Of a DNA stretch of 64,000 bases, positions 1 to 11,762 are shown piece by piece (within the stretch, counting starts at the first letter, position 1; each line of letters begins with the position of its first letter). Source of the DNA: Acridotheres tristis (Eukaryota; Chordata; Aves; Passeriformes; Sturnidae); the NCBI GenBank assembly GCA_037013685.1, contig CM072888.1, forward strand, positions 13,582,216-13,646,215. The letters are read 5' to 3'. The notes under the pieces are model-generated. The model saw only the letters and a list, made by a program, of their open reading frames with translations, ran no database searches and was not told where the DNA came from. The position numbers were made by a program, and so were the translations under genes.

Positions 1-1454
1 GATAGTTTTTATTCAATAGGTAAATTCAGTATTATCTGGGGAATTTATGTCTCTGAAGAACAGAAAGAAGAAAAAAGTAGCTCATCTTGAATGAATATTC
101 TTTCAATAGACACTTGTGTAAACAGGAATGATTTAGTGTATATTATTCTTTAGAATTATCATGTCCCTTAGGAATAAGCAGGCAATTAAGTGTCAAATTT
201 GAGGCAGAAATTGAACCAAGATGCTAATGGATTTTTTTTATCTATTGCAACAACTCTCATTTCCTTCTGAAAAATTTGGTTTATTAAGCTGTTTCAGATG
301 TCACAGAAAGGATTGTAAAAACAGCTTTAGGTGCCTGCATTAATCTTGATAACTTTAGTATTGTTGGCTTGCTGTAAACCACAAAAAGCCATACTGTTGT
401 GTGTCTGCCCACAAAATTAATCTCAACACCACACTGCAGCTTACTTTAGAGGCCTCTCCAAAGCAAAATAAGTTTAAAGAATCCATCAGTCATAGCTAAA
501 TTTTAGTCTATCTCTAAAGAAATGGGAGTGAAAGTCAAATGCAGATTTTTAATACCTGTTGAATTCACTTTCTGGAATTCGTTATTTAGGTCTTTGTTTT
601 AAACCACTTATTAACAAATTGATTGTTTCATAATTATTTCATTTATAATATATTATTTAAATATGTAATTATTTGATTTAATTAATCTATCATGTAGTTA
701 TAATTTATTTTATACGTGTCAAATAATTGCCAATTAATATTAAATATTCTGTATTAGTATATAAATTATTCAGTTCTTGATAATTAACTTTCAAGATATT
801 ATGAATTTCCAACAACAGCTGTTTGTTTTCAGTACTCTATGCTTTATTGGTAACAGATCTGGTATTTTTCTTCAATAACAATTTCTATACCACTTGGGAA
901 TTTTTGTTTATGCATAACAAAGTTTTCCTGCTGTGCAAGTTGCAAACAATTTCTCTACAAGAGTTTCAGTGTTTTAGCTCTTGCTGCCATAAATGCTGCC
1001 ATATTACCTCTCCTTTGAAACCTAAGTGATGGTACAGTGAATAATTTCAGGAAAGATTTACCCCAGTGATAACTTGCACAGAATAAACATGTCTTGGGAA
1101 AGGACATTAAGAAATTTAAAAAGTGTTTGTTTGTTTATGTCTCTCTTAAAACTTTTGCTTTTATAACTTTTTAAAGTAGCAGAGTTAATTTTAAACTTTT
1201 TAGTTCAATGGCAGATCATTGGAAGATCGTTCAGAAAGATCTAATTAAATTGTCCTTTACAGTAACATCTTTATGGATATTGTGTCCTTTCTGCTTTTAT
1301 GTTCTGGGTGACCAAATTTCATTTTAACATTTCATGGAGTAATAGAATGAATGAATTCCAGATTTTTTTCTACATCTTGAATTCTCTTGCATCTTGACCA
1401 GATCAATAGTTTCTGGTTGTTAAAGCTTTTATTAATTTGTTCGTTGTTGTCCAG
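1..1454. other. AT-rich unique sequence, no gene seen
   Basis: No repeat family or protein-like frame is recognisable here. The only frame of note (823-1029, plus) is 68 codons, begins at TTG and has no recognisable domain. The stretch from about 600 to 780 is listed separately for its extreme AT content. It is read as intergenic or intronic background. Confidence 0.6.
600..780. repeat. AT-rich low-complexity stretch
   Basis: This segment is almost entirely A and T, with many short TAAT, TTAA and ATTTA runs and hardly any G or C. It is not a regular microsatellite because no fixed unit repeats. Such patches are common in bird intergenic DNA. They can also be matrix-attachment-like sequence, but nothing here proves that. 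Confidence 0.6.
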
Positions 1455-1946
1455 AATAACCAGTAAATGGCTAGAATACGTTTAAATGCATAGTGTTTGA
1501 AAATGAGAGGGAAATAAAGTAAAATATAACAATAATAATTGTAAGGAAAAGGGAGATGACAAAATGAGAGAGGAATAAAATTGAAGAAAAGCAAATGATG
1601 TACAATACAACTGCTCACCACACACTGATCATTGCTCAGCCCATCCCTGAGCAGCCACCAGCACCTTCCCAGTTTATATACTGGGAATGATGCTCTATTG
1701 TATGGAATGTCCCTTTGGCCAGTTTGGGTCAGCTGACCTGGCCATGCTCCTTCCCAACTTCCCTCCCTCTTGTGCTTCCTCACTGACAGAGCACCAGACA
1801 CTGAAAAAGACCCATCTTTAGGGTAAGCACTACTTAGCAACAGCCAAAACATCAGTGTGTTATCAACAATGCTCTCATGCTGAATCCAAACCACAGCATT
1901 GTAGCAGCTACTAAGGAGAAAATTAACCCAGCTGTAACCAGGATTA
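1455..1946 (-). mobile_element. Diverged endogenous retrovirus LTR (solo, avian)
   Basis: Read on the minus strand, the segment follows the layout of a widespread avian LTR family whose first bases are TGTCCTGGTTTCAGCTGG. Here the start is degraded to a form like TAATCCTGGTTACAGCTGG near 1946. Further matching blocks are the GTTGATAACACACTGATG block, a block about GACCCAAACTGGCCAAAGGG, a TATA box in TATATAAACTGGG, and a T-rich tail. No gag, pol or env sequence lies next to it, so it is most likely a solo LTR left by recombination between two LTRs. The TATA side (5', upper coordinate) is well defined, but the 3' end near 1455 is uncertain. The family name is not assigned. Many substitutions and small gaps indicate an old insertion. 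The 218-codon open frame on this strand is a by-product and not a viral gene. Confidence 0.75.
1671..1680 (-). promoter_or_regulatory. TATA box of the LTR promoter
   Basis: On the minus strand these bases read TATATAAACT, at the position where the family carries its core promoter. Transcription would have started roughly 25-30 bases downstream, toward about 1645, and run toward lower coordinates. The motif is intact although the rest of the LTR is worn. Whether it is still active cannot be judged from sequence. Confidence 0.55.
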
Positions 1947-4900
1947 AAGAAAATAAGTAAGTGGACGATATAAACAGGGAAAAGAAGGTATATCTCAAAC
2001 TGGCTGCATTGTCCTAAACTGAGTGGAAGAATATTTTGAATTTTATCCTCCATTTGCATTTGGAGCCTATCCTAATTAGGTCTGAGCAATCTAATAGGAT
2101 TATTGTGCTAGAAATGTGGCATTGGAGCTTTTTTTAATTAGGCAGTTTAGCTCTGATACCCTATACCAGGACAAATACAAATCCTGTCAGCCTCTCTATG
2201 GCACATCTACTTCTGTTCAGTTGACACATTTGTGTATTCTGGAAAAGAAACCAAATTATAAATGACAGCCCACAGAATTCCCCTTTGCATTCGTTTGAAT
2301 GAATTGAGTGGGTTATAGAACTAAGTTTTCTTACAGCTTTTTGGTTGAAAATTATTGGTTTTGCCAGATCTTTGACTTCCTTTGTCTCAGGCAAGGGATT
2401 TCTGCAAATCCACATTACCTTAAGGAGTGTTTAAAGAATTCACCAGTTCCTAGAGGGTCTGTTGCTGGATCAGTTCAATGGAAGACATAACAGGAATGCA
2501 AATTACTTCCATTATACAATTTTAATAAATATGATTCAAAGAGAACTGTTCCTGTAGCTTGTCCAACAGAAAAAAAAGCCAAGCCAACTAGTGAACAACA
2601 ATACCAGTAGCTGTGATGAATTATAATTCATTTTGGAGAGGAAACCACAAATAGATAACCTAAAGGGAAAAAAACCCCCAACTTTAGGCAGTGTAATGGC
2701 AGGGGCGTGGAAATCTTATTAGTAGTATGAACTATGGGCTGAGCAGGAAACTCAAGTTTCTCAAGGAATGAAGCTTTAAAACTGCACTTGTTCAAAATCA
2801 ACCTAGAAATGGATATGGGAAGAATGCAGCAACTCTTGTAAAAGGTGAGAGACAGTTTCTAAATGCTCATCCAGACAAAATTCAGAAGTATTTTATTTCA
2901 CATACAGCCCTAGCAATAACACAGTCACTTCTATGTTAGAGTAATGTTCTTGCCTAGAGATGGCTTAACAGGTTTCTGATTTCTCATGCTTGAAGAGCAT
3001 CTTCAGTTTGAGGCCTGTTCATTTGTTCTTCAGGGTGATTTGCATAGCCTGCTGTCTTTTCCTGTATTTCTTCAGCTCTCTTCTCTTCTGCTTTTATAAT
3101 GTAATTCCTCTTCTTGTTTCGCTTCTTAGAAGGGAATTTTTACCCTCTAAGTCCATGGGAAATTGTTCCTAGTGTTCACTGCCTTTTTTTCTGCTATAGG
3201 AGAAATCCTGTGTTGGAGAATGTCTGTGACATGAGACTTAATGTCATTATGTTCAAATCTTGGATCACCCATCAATTGCTGCATATCCATTCACTGACCC
3301 ATTCTTTCTTTAATGCTGCAGTGCATTTTCTCTTTTCCTCTCCCTATTCAGAACATTCTACTTTGCATAGGATTAAAAATGGTTGTGGGTCCCTCTTTTA
3401 GGGCCTCATTTTACAGCTGCAGTGCTATGGAAGGAAGCATAGGATGTTTGCCATTACTCTGCTAGCTTCAGATCCTAGAATAAATATTCAAAGATGGATC
3501 CCTGAATGTTGAGAGGTAAAAATGCTTTAAAAGTTAATTTTGTTACTCACCATGTCTCTATTCTTAGTCTCATAAGGGTTTGTTTGTTTTGTGGAAATCA
3601 TGTTATCACTGGATTCTAGTAAAATTACTGCTATCTGCTGGATTCAAACCAGTTTTAACTGTCCACTGTCAGTGAGACCTTCCTCTGTGGATGTGTACTA
3701 TTGAAACCAGTAACAACGTAAAGAACTGAATGATGTGCTATGCCATTATTTCAGATGTACAAAGATTGCAATTTGAAGTGGTTGTGTTGGTTTTTACTGT
3801 ATGTTTCTCACATTATAGTGTAAAGATTGAAATTCAGAGGGGATATGCAGTAACAAAGAGGATGTGCATTATGTACTGTTGTAGGGTCATGATTTTGTCT
3901 CTAAGCAGTGCCTAAGGTGAAATGTGCAGAGGCTGGAGTTGCAGGGCTGTCCATGTGTGGGAGCAGGGCTGTGCTGCCATGCCCGGATACATAGCAACAA
4001 ACAGCACACAAAATATTAGAGCAGAGTGAAAGCAGAGGGTGACCTTTGCTCTGCTGGCTGCCAAGCCCAAGCTCTTGGGGACTGATGATAGGAATGTTGT
4101 CCAGAGATGAGGCCATGCTGAGTGAAATAACTCCTCCATGGTGTCTGGGGAGAGACAGGGAGCACGTACAGTCTCCATTTGATGGCTTTTCCTGGAACTC
4201 TGAAGTGGAAGTCTATACCTAGGAACTGTGGTGGTGTCAATGCGTTTGTGTGATCCTTCTTGACACCAAAGTCATTTTCATCACTTACCAATTGCATTTT
4301 AACATAAAAGGCCTTCTGAAGTGCAATTGAAGTGTGGAGGAGCAATATAGGTGAGCGTGTGCAGAAGTGAGGATAATATTTGCAGGGAATTCAGCTCTGG
4401 GAGTGCCAGGCTGACCAGAAGGATCATTTATGGGCAGTCTAAGAGTGACTTCTGGTGTATCCATTAACTGTTATCCATCTCCTGTTGGTCTTCTTCCTTC
4501 CTTAGCCAATGCCATCCTGGTAAATGTGGAGCACTACACTGGACAGCTGAATCCCTGCTTTTGTGAGGATGGCAGGAGGATTGCAGTACCTGCTCTGCCA
4601 CCTCCAGTGTCTAGCCCAGGAACCCAGTTAGAGGTGATTACTGATATCTGCTGAGTCTGATACTCAGATTAGCAAAAAACAAAAACGTGGCATCTGAGTG
4701 ACATCTGAAATTCCAACTATATGGCTCCAGAACCAAAAACTCTCTTGTTCTGGTCCAGTCAGAAGAATGAGCTTTGTATTTAAATGTCAAATGTTAAATT
4801 AAATATTAAAGGGCCTGATTCTTCATTGTATTCCACTCATTCCAGAATCAGTATTCAGACTGCATCTTTAAATATTAAATTTCTCCTGACAGAATGGAAG

Positions 4901-7900
4901 CTGATATGCAACCTCTGACACTGGACTCCCATGCTGTTTCTTATGTCACAGGTGATGACAATTGCCAGAAACAGTGACTAGCAGCAAGAGACTGCAATAT
5001 CCACCTTAATTGCATTCTATTTTTTCAGGCATAATTTCCAGTTTTTAAGTGTTGAAAAATGAGTATCCTGGCATGAGTGCTCAGTATCCTGTAGCAAGCC
5101 ACTGGGAACAGGAACATTTTCCTTTCAAGATTCAACAAAAACAGTCCCTTACTGTGTGACAGAAACAAGCTGCACCAAACCTGCCAATGATTCAGCATGT
5201 TTTTCTAAATTCAAACTGGGCTGCAGCCTCAAGTTTGCAGCAGAGATTCAAACCCTGCAGGGAAACACCAGAGGCTCAGGCCTTTCTCCCATCATCCCTC
5301 ATGGTGCCAGGTAGGGAACCAAATGAGTAACAAAACACTCTCTGTACTAAAATAGCACAACAAATGGCTCCAGGGCACACACAGAGGGGCCAATACACAG
5401 CAATAATTGGCTTAAAACTAATTAGCAAAATATTGCTAAAATATCTGAAGTGGCACAATTGAGAGCTGGATGAGTGTTTGAGCTCAGGAATATTAAAATC
5501 TTTGTGCAGTAACTGTGAATTTGATGCACATTGGGAAGTTTCAGTGACAAGCAGACCAGTTTTGACTGGAAGAGAGGAGTACAATATAAAATATAACTTG
5601 CTGTGGAATTAAAGGTTTTAAATGAAATGTAAATTTTTCCAGTAAATTCTGACCTAGGCAAGACAGGGAAGAAAAAGACATTGCCCTTTACTAGAATTTA
5701 TCCCATTAATTGCAGTGAACTTTTTTTTTCTGAATTTATCTGTGTTTTTTTAGCTGGAAACTGTCTTGAAGTGAGTAATTCATTTTTTTAATATCTTCAT
5801 CATTCAAAAGTTTTGGACAAATATTTATTAGATTAGGTTTCAGCATATGGATCATGCATGAACTATTCTTAGTTTTACTTACTGCATTCAATATTTAGTA
5901 AGACATCCTTGACCTATGTGATACCTCCTGTAAATCTCAAGTTTTAAAATTTTTTCCCATTTTTCACTGTACTCCTGCTCTTGACCAGTCAGAAATGAAG
6001 AATATGTTTATCATACTTGCCTAAACACAAGAGCCTGTTTAATCTTCTCTGTTTAGTCTGAGCACTAAGTAGAAATTACATGTGCCAGAAATGAAACCAG
6101 GTTGAAAATCACAGAACAACCTGGGGAGGAATACATTTGTATGCCTTAACATTGCCTAGGCAGCATGTAGAAGAATTCATTACCAATATAAATTATGTAA
6201 ATGGAAATTCAATTATAGTGATTGTGTAGACATAAGTAGTTAGAGTCTGTCTGTATCAATCATTGCAAAAGGTCTTTCAGAAGGAGACAGCACGAAAGTT
6301 TCAAGATGGACACAAACAGTATCCAGTGGAGATGCCTAATCTAAATGCTGGAAGGGGGAGTTGTGGGTGAGCAGAGCCTTCTGGGTTGGGAATGTTTGAT
6401 TTGGGGGAGTTTGTTTGTTCCATGGGCTGGCTGCCTTGGAGTCTGCCCTGTCAGGTAGCTCTGGCATTCCCTGGACATCATTGTAAATTAAATTATGAAT
6501 CAATGTGTCTTTTAACATAAAATAATGCATTTAGGCAAAAATTGATGAAACAACCTTCTGACCCCCCACTATCAGCCACTTTTCTCAAATGTTCTTATTG
6601 CCATAAGAGTGGTCATATACCTTCAACCAAGCAATACAAGTGGTAGTTGCTGTCCGATGTTGATAGGTCTTCCTGGAAGCACTTTTATTTACAGATTTTT
6701 GTTTTTCAGGGAAGTAGTGGAATTCCTCAAGGAGCAACTGTTTCCTTTCCATGCAAAATCTGGAAGGCTATGAGCTACTCAAGTTCTTTGATTTTGTTAC
6801 ATGTTATAAATGCCAAAACGATGAGATCTGAAACAGTATTTACAGTGTAATATACTGACAGCCAGGATATTTAGATTCAAGAGCTTCATTTTATTTCTGT
6901 TGAAACATAGAGAGCAACTGCTATTTATACAGTTTGTATGTAGGGTAACACTTGGATTTAAATTACCTTCATTATTTGTACATTCAGTTTTCAGTTTACA
7001 CTTAATCCTAAAAATTCCAAATAAATATTTTTCTGTGCAAATATTATTTATTTACACATGAGATTTATCAAGTCTTCTGTGATAATGACAGTTAATTTTT
7101 TTGCTATTTGGTAATTTTAAAGGAACACGGTTTAAAATATATAGGTTAGTAATTGTATCCAATTTGAATCCTTAGGCAACATTTTGGATAAATGAAATCC
7201 CCCAGTCTGTTGTTCATGAAAACAGGCAAAATATCTACCTAGCTCTACCGCTGCCTGTCCCCTGTGACCTAAAACATTTTCTGAAAAAGATACAGTGAAA
7301 AAAAAATGCAGAAATAAACAAAATAGTTGGCATTGAAAAAGGCTGGGTTTTGCTTTTCTCCTAAGACTGTCAAGCTCTTTAAAAACAGTGCTGAAAATCT
7401 TGACCTCGAAGCATTTCTCTTTTAGAAGCCAAGCAGAGGTGTTTTTCCATTTGGAAAACATTGGGTGTATCTGTCAAATTACTGGAAAAAGTGAACAGAT
7501 TGTGTTAATTGATGTTGATCCGTGGTTGCCTCTGCAAACTTGCCAGATCTTTAGGACAAAAGCTATGGGGCAAGTCTGAAGTCTCATCCTTCTTTTTGAA
7601 GACCCTCAGTGGTCTGATCCCAGTTGTATTCAAGACCAAAACCATCTGTCATTTAAAGACCTGAGATAAAGACAGGAGTTGGTTATTCTGCTCCTTCTGT
7701 AGAATAGTCTTTTAAATTTTGTAATAAGGTTCTTTCTGCTCACTCTAGACATCTCAAGTGTCAGAAAAGTGACCATCTTCACTCAGGAAAATACTTGTCT
7801 CTGTCACTATTTAAGCAAAAGCTGGCGTTTAAGGGACTAGTATGAGTATAATAACCTTGGAACCTTGTCAATCCCCTGAAAAACTGTGGGATTAATACCC

Positions 7901-8033
7901 TGCTAAATTATAGATGGCAAAATGGGATTGGTTGCGCTTTCTTAAAACATCCCATCAAGTTCATTTCAAACAGTGATTGAAGTAAATTTGAAAGGTGTAT
8001 GTATGGTCCTACTTCAAGTAGTAAGGAACTAAC
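1947..8033. other. Unique sequence, no supported gene
   Basis: No repeat family is recognised. Open frames are short on both strands. The region 3900-4350 is somewhat richer in G and C and has several overlapping minus-strand frames of 71-109 codons that look like chance. A weak exon-like segment at 4506-4633 is listed on its own. T-rich patches occur near 5720-5790. Confidence 0.55.
4506..4633 (+). other. Exon-like segment, low confidence
   Basis: A branch-point-like CATTAAC and a pyrimidine-rich tract (TCTTCTTCCTTCCTTAG) precede 4506, and GAG|GTGATT after 4633 resembles a splice donor. The 128 bases between are open in one frame, which itself sits in a 74-codon plus-strand frame from 4430 to 4654. 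The peptide has mixed composition with a Pro-rich end (PALPPPVSSPG) and does not match a family I know. Chance co-occurrence of weak splice signals is common in 64 kb, so this is only a candidate. Confidence 0.15.
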
Positions 8034-8945
8034 AGAGGAAGGGGATGCTGCCAAAGTCATCTCATGAGAACATCTTCATGCAGGACTCAACTGGAGGTGA
8101 TTTTGGCTAAAATTAAGCCAATTCCAGAGGTTAGGTTTAGGATTAAGGATGGCAGAGAAGCAAAGCCTAGCATTCCAGTTGGGGCGAGACCGCAGTAAAT
8201 CTGCCAAAGGAAAGAACAGTCTGCAGAAAGACTTCTCCCTGCAGAAATTCATCATGTGAGACAGAGATGGGGATCTTGGGCTGAGACCCAGCCTGTACCT
8301 TGACCCCTAAAATCAAAGATTATGTTTAGGATTGGGGATGGCAGAGACTAAATTCTGGGATTATTTGGAGTGGGGATGCCAAAAACATTGTCTGCCGAGG
8401 ACTTCATGTGGAACTAGACCTAACTTTATGTGGCTTGACTTAAGGCTTAGTCTATGCTAATGCCCAGAATTAGGGTGAACTGAGGAGAGAGAAGACTTAG
8501 GGCTGCAGGTACACTCAGTCTGGCTGTAAATGGGTTGATAAAGAAGGGGACAAGCTGCCAAAAAAGTTATTCTTGGGGAACTTCGTTATGCAGGACAATG
8601 TTGTGGAACTTGGGCTAAGGCTCAGCACCTGCACAGGCCTAAGGCTGGGATTGGGTGGGAGACCAAGTGCTGAGCTGTAGGAGAAGTGGGGATGGAAAGG
8701 TGCTGCCAAAGAAATAGGCAGTCTACAAACAGACTTTTTCCTTTGGAAATTTTTCGTATGGAGGAGGGCTGTGGGGCTTTCCATGTGACACAGTCAATAC
8801 CTAGGGTTGCAGTTGGAGTTGGTAGAGAGGCAGAGCCTAGAGCTGTAGTGGATTGGGACTGCAAAGGGGCTGTCAAAGGAAGGAGCAATTCTGGAGAAGG
8901 ATTACTCCTGCAGGAACTTCATGTGGGGCTTTGTGTGGGTTTAAC
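8034..8945 (+). repeat. Degenerate tandem array, about 165-bp units, six or more copies
   Basis: The anchor CTGCCAAAG or a close variant recurs at 8048, 8201, 8376, 8555, 8703 and 8870, so spacing is 153, 175, 179, 148 and 167 bases. Each copy keeps the same order of blocks: a GGGGAT-like purine stretch, the CTGCCAAAG anchor, a CAGTCTGCAGAAAGACTT-like block, a CTGCAGGAACTTCATG-like block, a GTGGGGCTT or TGGAACTTGGGCT block, then a GTTAGGNTTAGGATT-like block and GGCAGAGAGGCAGAGCCTAG. Copies differ by many substitutions and indels, so the array is old. The open frames of 88-92 codons that cross it are not conserved between units, which argues against coding. The array's family is not recognised. 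Both outer edges are approximate and the last unit is partial. Confidence 0.75.
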
Positions 8946-9777
8946 ATCTAGAGTTCTGTTCTAACCTATATTATTCTGTGATTATGTATTGACTCTGGGA
9001 AACAACGCAAAGCGAAAACCAAAAAATCTCTGTGGCTTCATGTTTCAACACGAGAAAATTCAGGATTATTCTCCCATGGTCTTCTCAACATGAAAGAGTC
9101 AGATGCAGCACTGCATTGGCCACTCTCCAGTCTAGTTGGGAGGTAAATTGTAATCCTCCTCCTGGAATCCAGCCTTCACCGCCAGTGCCCCCAACCCCTC
9201 TTCGCCTGAGAGCTGAAGTCAGCCAAGGGGAACCACAAACCCTGCAAGAGACTGACATTCACAAACCAGCTCTCCCACTTCTCCACCTCAACATTTCCCT
9301 CGTTTGCTGAATTTCCTTCTCATCCCAGACAGCTCCAGGCTAGACAAGTCTTTGCTGTGGCCAGCCCTTGAACTCCTTTGGGTGCAGAGAAGACAGTGTA
9401 TTTCCTGGCTCCAGCTTGCAAACAGCTGAGACTTCATCACACCAAAAATTCAGCTGTTGATGCTGAACATGTGATTCTTCCAGCACATGTAGGAGAGACT
9501 GCCTGGGAACTGGGAATGCCACATTTTGAACGGCTGAGCACCCCCCCGCTCCTCCTTGGGAAGGCCCTTTGGGAGTCAGCTGGCAGGTAGTTTCGTGGGG
9601 CCAGTCAAGAAGTCAGTCTGGCGTCAGGCCTGTAAAACATTGATTTGTCAGACAAATTTACTGCTTTCTATCTGCAAGAATGCTCTGTTAGCCCTTAGAA
9701 AACATCTTCTCTCATTAGTTTGCAGCTCTATGTATAAATCAAGGAGTATGTAGAGATAAGGTCCAGACCATAGAATA

Positions 9778-9817
9778 AAATATTGCTTTAAGTACTCAAA
9801 TATTGCATTAAGTACTA
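9778..9817 (+). repeat. 20-bp tandem duplication
   Basis: The unit AAATATTGCTTTAAGTACTC at 9778-9797 is followed directly by a copy at 9798-9817 with two differences. This is a small local duplication with no evident function. Confidence 0.7.
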
Positions 9818-10328
9818 AGTGCTAAATTTTTAAGTGTTGACCATTTCAAGGGCCAATTTAAACAAGACAGGATTAAGCTGGGCTATTTACCTTCCTAACA
9901 CTGCTCACTATAGCATAATAAATGATGGGGCTGTAAGCCAAGGAAGGCGACTACAAGAATGTTTTGTTTAGACTACTACAATAGCCAATTCAACATCATG
10001 AGAGGAATGCAGGATATTAGGAGTGATCTGAACTAGCAGAACTACCATAAAAGTGATGAGTTACTGAAATGTCTGAAGACACTGAAGCCATGCTTCAGAT
10101 TTGCCCAGAATCTCTACATTATTTTAAAGTTTTAGAACTGGGGAAGAGATTATCTTTGTCTCTATTTTACTCTAGTTTTTACAGCATTTGTTTCACATGG
10201 GTATTTACTTCACTGTTTCCAGTTTTACCACTGGCTAAAGTGCTTTTTGAGAAGCTTCATTCTCCATAGCACTGTTTTTCTTTCTGTAAAACAGCAACAA
10301 AGCTTCCTTCTTTGTCCCTGGAGCTTCC

Positions 10329-10353
10329 AGCTCTCTAAAATCTCTAGAGAGCT
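10329..10353. repeat. Short perfect inverted repeat
   Basis: AGCTCTCTA (10329-10337) pairs with TAGAGAGCT (10345-10353) across a seven-base loop. No run of T follows and no promoter-like context is seen, so it is probably a chance hairpin. Confidence 0.5.
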
Positions 10354-11171
10354 TTCATTATAGTCCTGTTTTATTGGCAGCAGGACCAGCAACTTCAGAA
10401 GCACAAAGAAAAATTTAGCTTATGAAAACACTCGTATCCAATACAGTGAGAAAAATTCTCCTAGATTTATTTTGCTACAGGCCTAAGGAGGCTTGTGACT
10501 GGGGAGGTGGGATGAGAAAAGGAGAAGCTGCACAGAGGTGCACCCTTCTACCAGAACCTGCCTCCCTCCTTTATCATGTCAGAAGATCACTTTCATACTA
10601 TGTTCAAACTCTTACTTTTTGAAATTATTATTGATTGAAAAAACTGAATTTTCTTCCTATCTCTGATTTTTTCCCTACCTTTTAACTCCTACTCTGAAAA
10701 CAGGAATGTGGAGTGGGGGGGAGGAATTAGAGCTATACAACTTAACTGAGGTTTGATATAACTCTGTGTATTAAAAATTGATAGTATTTGGTCATAGCCT
10801 GTGAAAAGTCAATCCTAGTTCAAATAATCTATGTCCAAAAGAAGGAGAAGAAATTTGAAATACTTGCATTTGAAATACTTAGGCAATCTGTAGATGAGGA
10901 TTTACCAAGACAAAATGTTAGGAAAGGCTTTATTTTGATTACTATTAAATATAAACTTCTCCCAGTTTATGTCTTTGTACTGCATGTATTCATCACTGTC
11001 TTCACTAATTCTGGCAAATAGCTGATGATGGCAGGTTTGGCTAAAATGAATATAAAAATATTGCTTATTTACACAGAACAGTTTTGAAGACCAAAGTAGT
11101 TTAGGTGTAATTCTTAAAAATCTATTATTTCTTTAGAATATCACTGAGCATGTCAGCGAAATAAACTGAGA

Positions 11172-11200
11172 TTTTTTTGGGGGGAGGGGGGAGGAAGGAA
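11172..11200 (+). repeat. T-run followed by G-rich run
   Basis: Seven T are followed by two runs of six G separated by one A, then GAGGAAGGAA. A similar T7-G8 junction occurs about 210 bases downstream. Runs like this slip easily in replication and could contribute to a G-quadruplex, though only two or three G-tracts are present. Confidence 0.6.
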
Positions 11201-11383
11201 TACCAGAGGCACTGAAGACTTGCAATGAGACTGAGATTCTGAAGAAAATCAAGGCCAAATCTTTAAAAATATTTGGTACTTTAAATTAATTTCTCTAAGA
11301 ATGTAGGCTAGAAGAATTTTTGAAATTGAGATATAAGGATAATCAAAAGTTTTATTCATTATGTCAAAATCATCCCTTGAACC

Positions 11384-11398
11384 TTTTTTTGGGGGGGG
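11384..11398 (+). repeat. T7-G8 homopolymer junction
   Basis: Seven T are followed immediately by eight G. It echoes the T-run and G-run at 11172-11200. No larger repeated unit links the two sites by eye. Confidence 0.6.
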
Positions 11399-11733
11399 TC
11401 ACAGCAGTCATAGAAGAGAAAACCAGTGAATTCACAAATCTCTGGTGAAAAATCCACAGTTTAGTTCTCATTGCATATTTTTATTGGTGATACTGCAGGA
11501 GAGACCTGCCCAGTGGTAATTTTACTCCTTGCTTCATTTAGGATTTCTTGTAAAGCTTGTTTTTAATAATGCTTAAAAATGGAAAATAAAATAGTTATTG
11601 TGGTTAAAGATTTACTTAGAGGTTAAAAAATGGATTTAATGGTATTTTAGGATTTTGGTAGCATTTTCTCACGTTTCACTTTTTCACCATAGATGTAACA
11701 AATTTATCCCTTTTGTACTTCTCAGACTAAAAC

Positions 11734-11762
11734 CCAACCAACCAACCAACCAAAAAAAAAAA
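11734..11762 (+). repeat. (CCAA)n microsatellite with A tail
   Basis: Five CCAA units lead into a run of eleven A. It is a simple-sequence repeat of the kind that grows from an A-rich tract; no adjoining retroelement is recognised. Confidence 0.85.

Noticed and set aside
8515..8964. Three frames of 88-92 codons in the tandem array
   Set aside because: They lie in a repeat whose units differ by indels, so the frames are not kept from unit to unit.
10329..10353. Hairpin as a terminator or small RNA precursor
   Set aside because: The stem is only nine pairs, with no T run and no longer fold; too short for a microRNA precursor.
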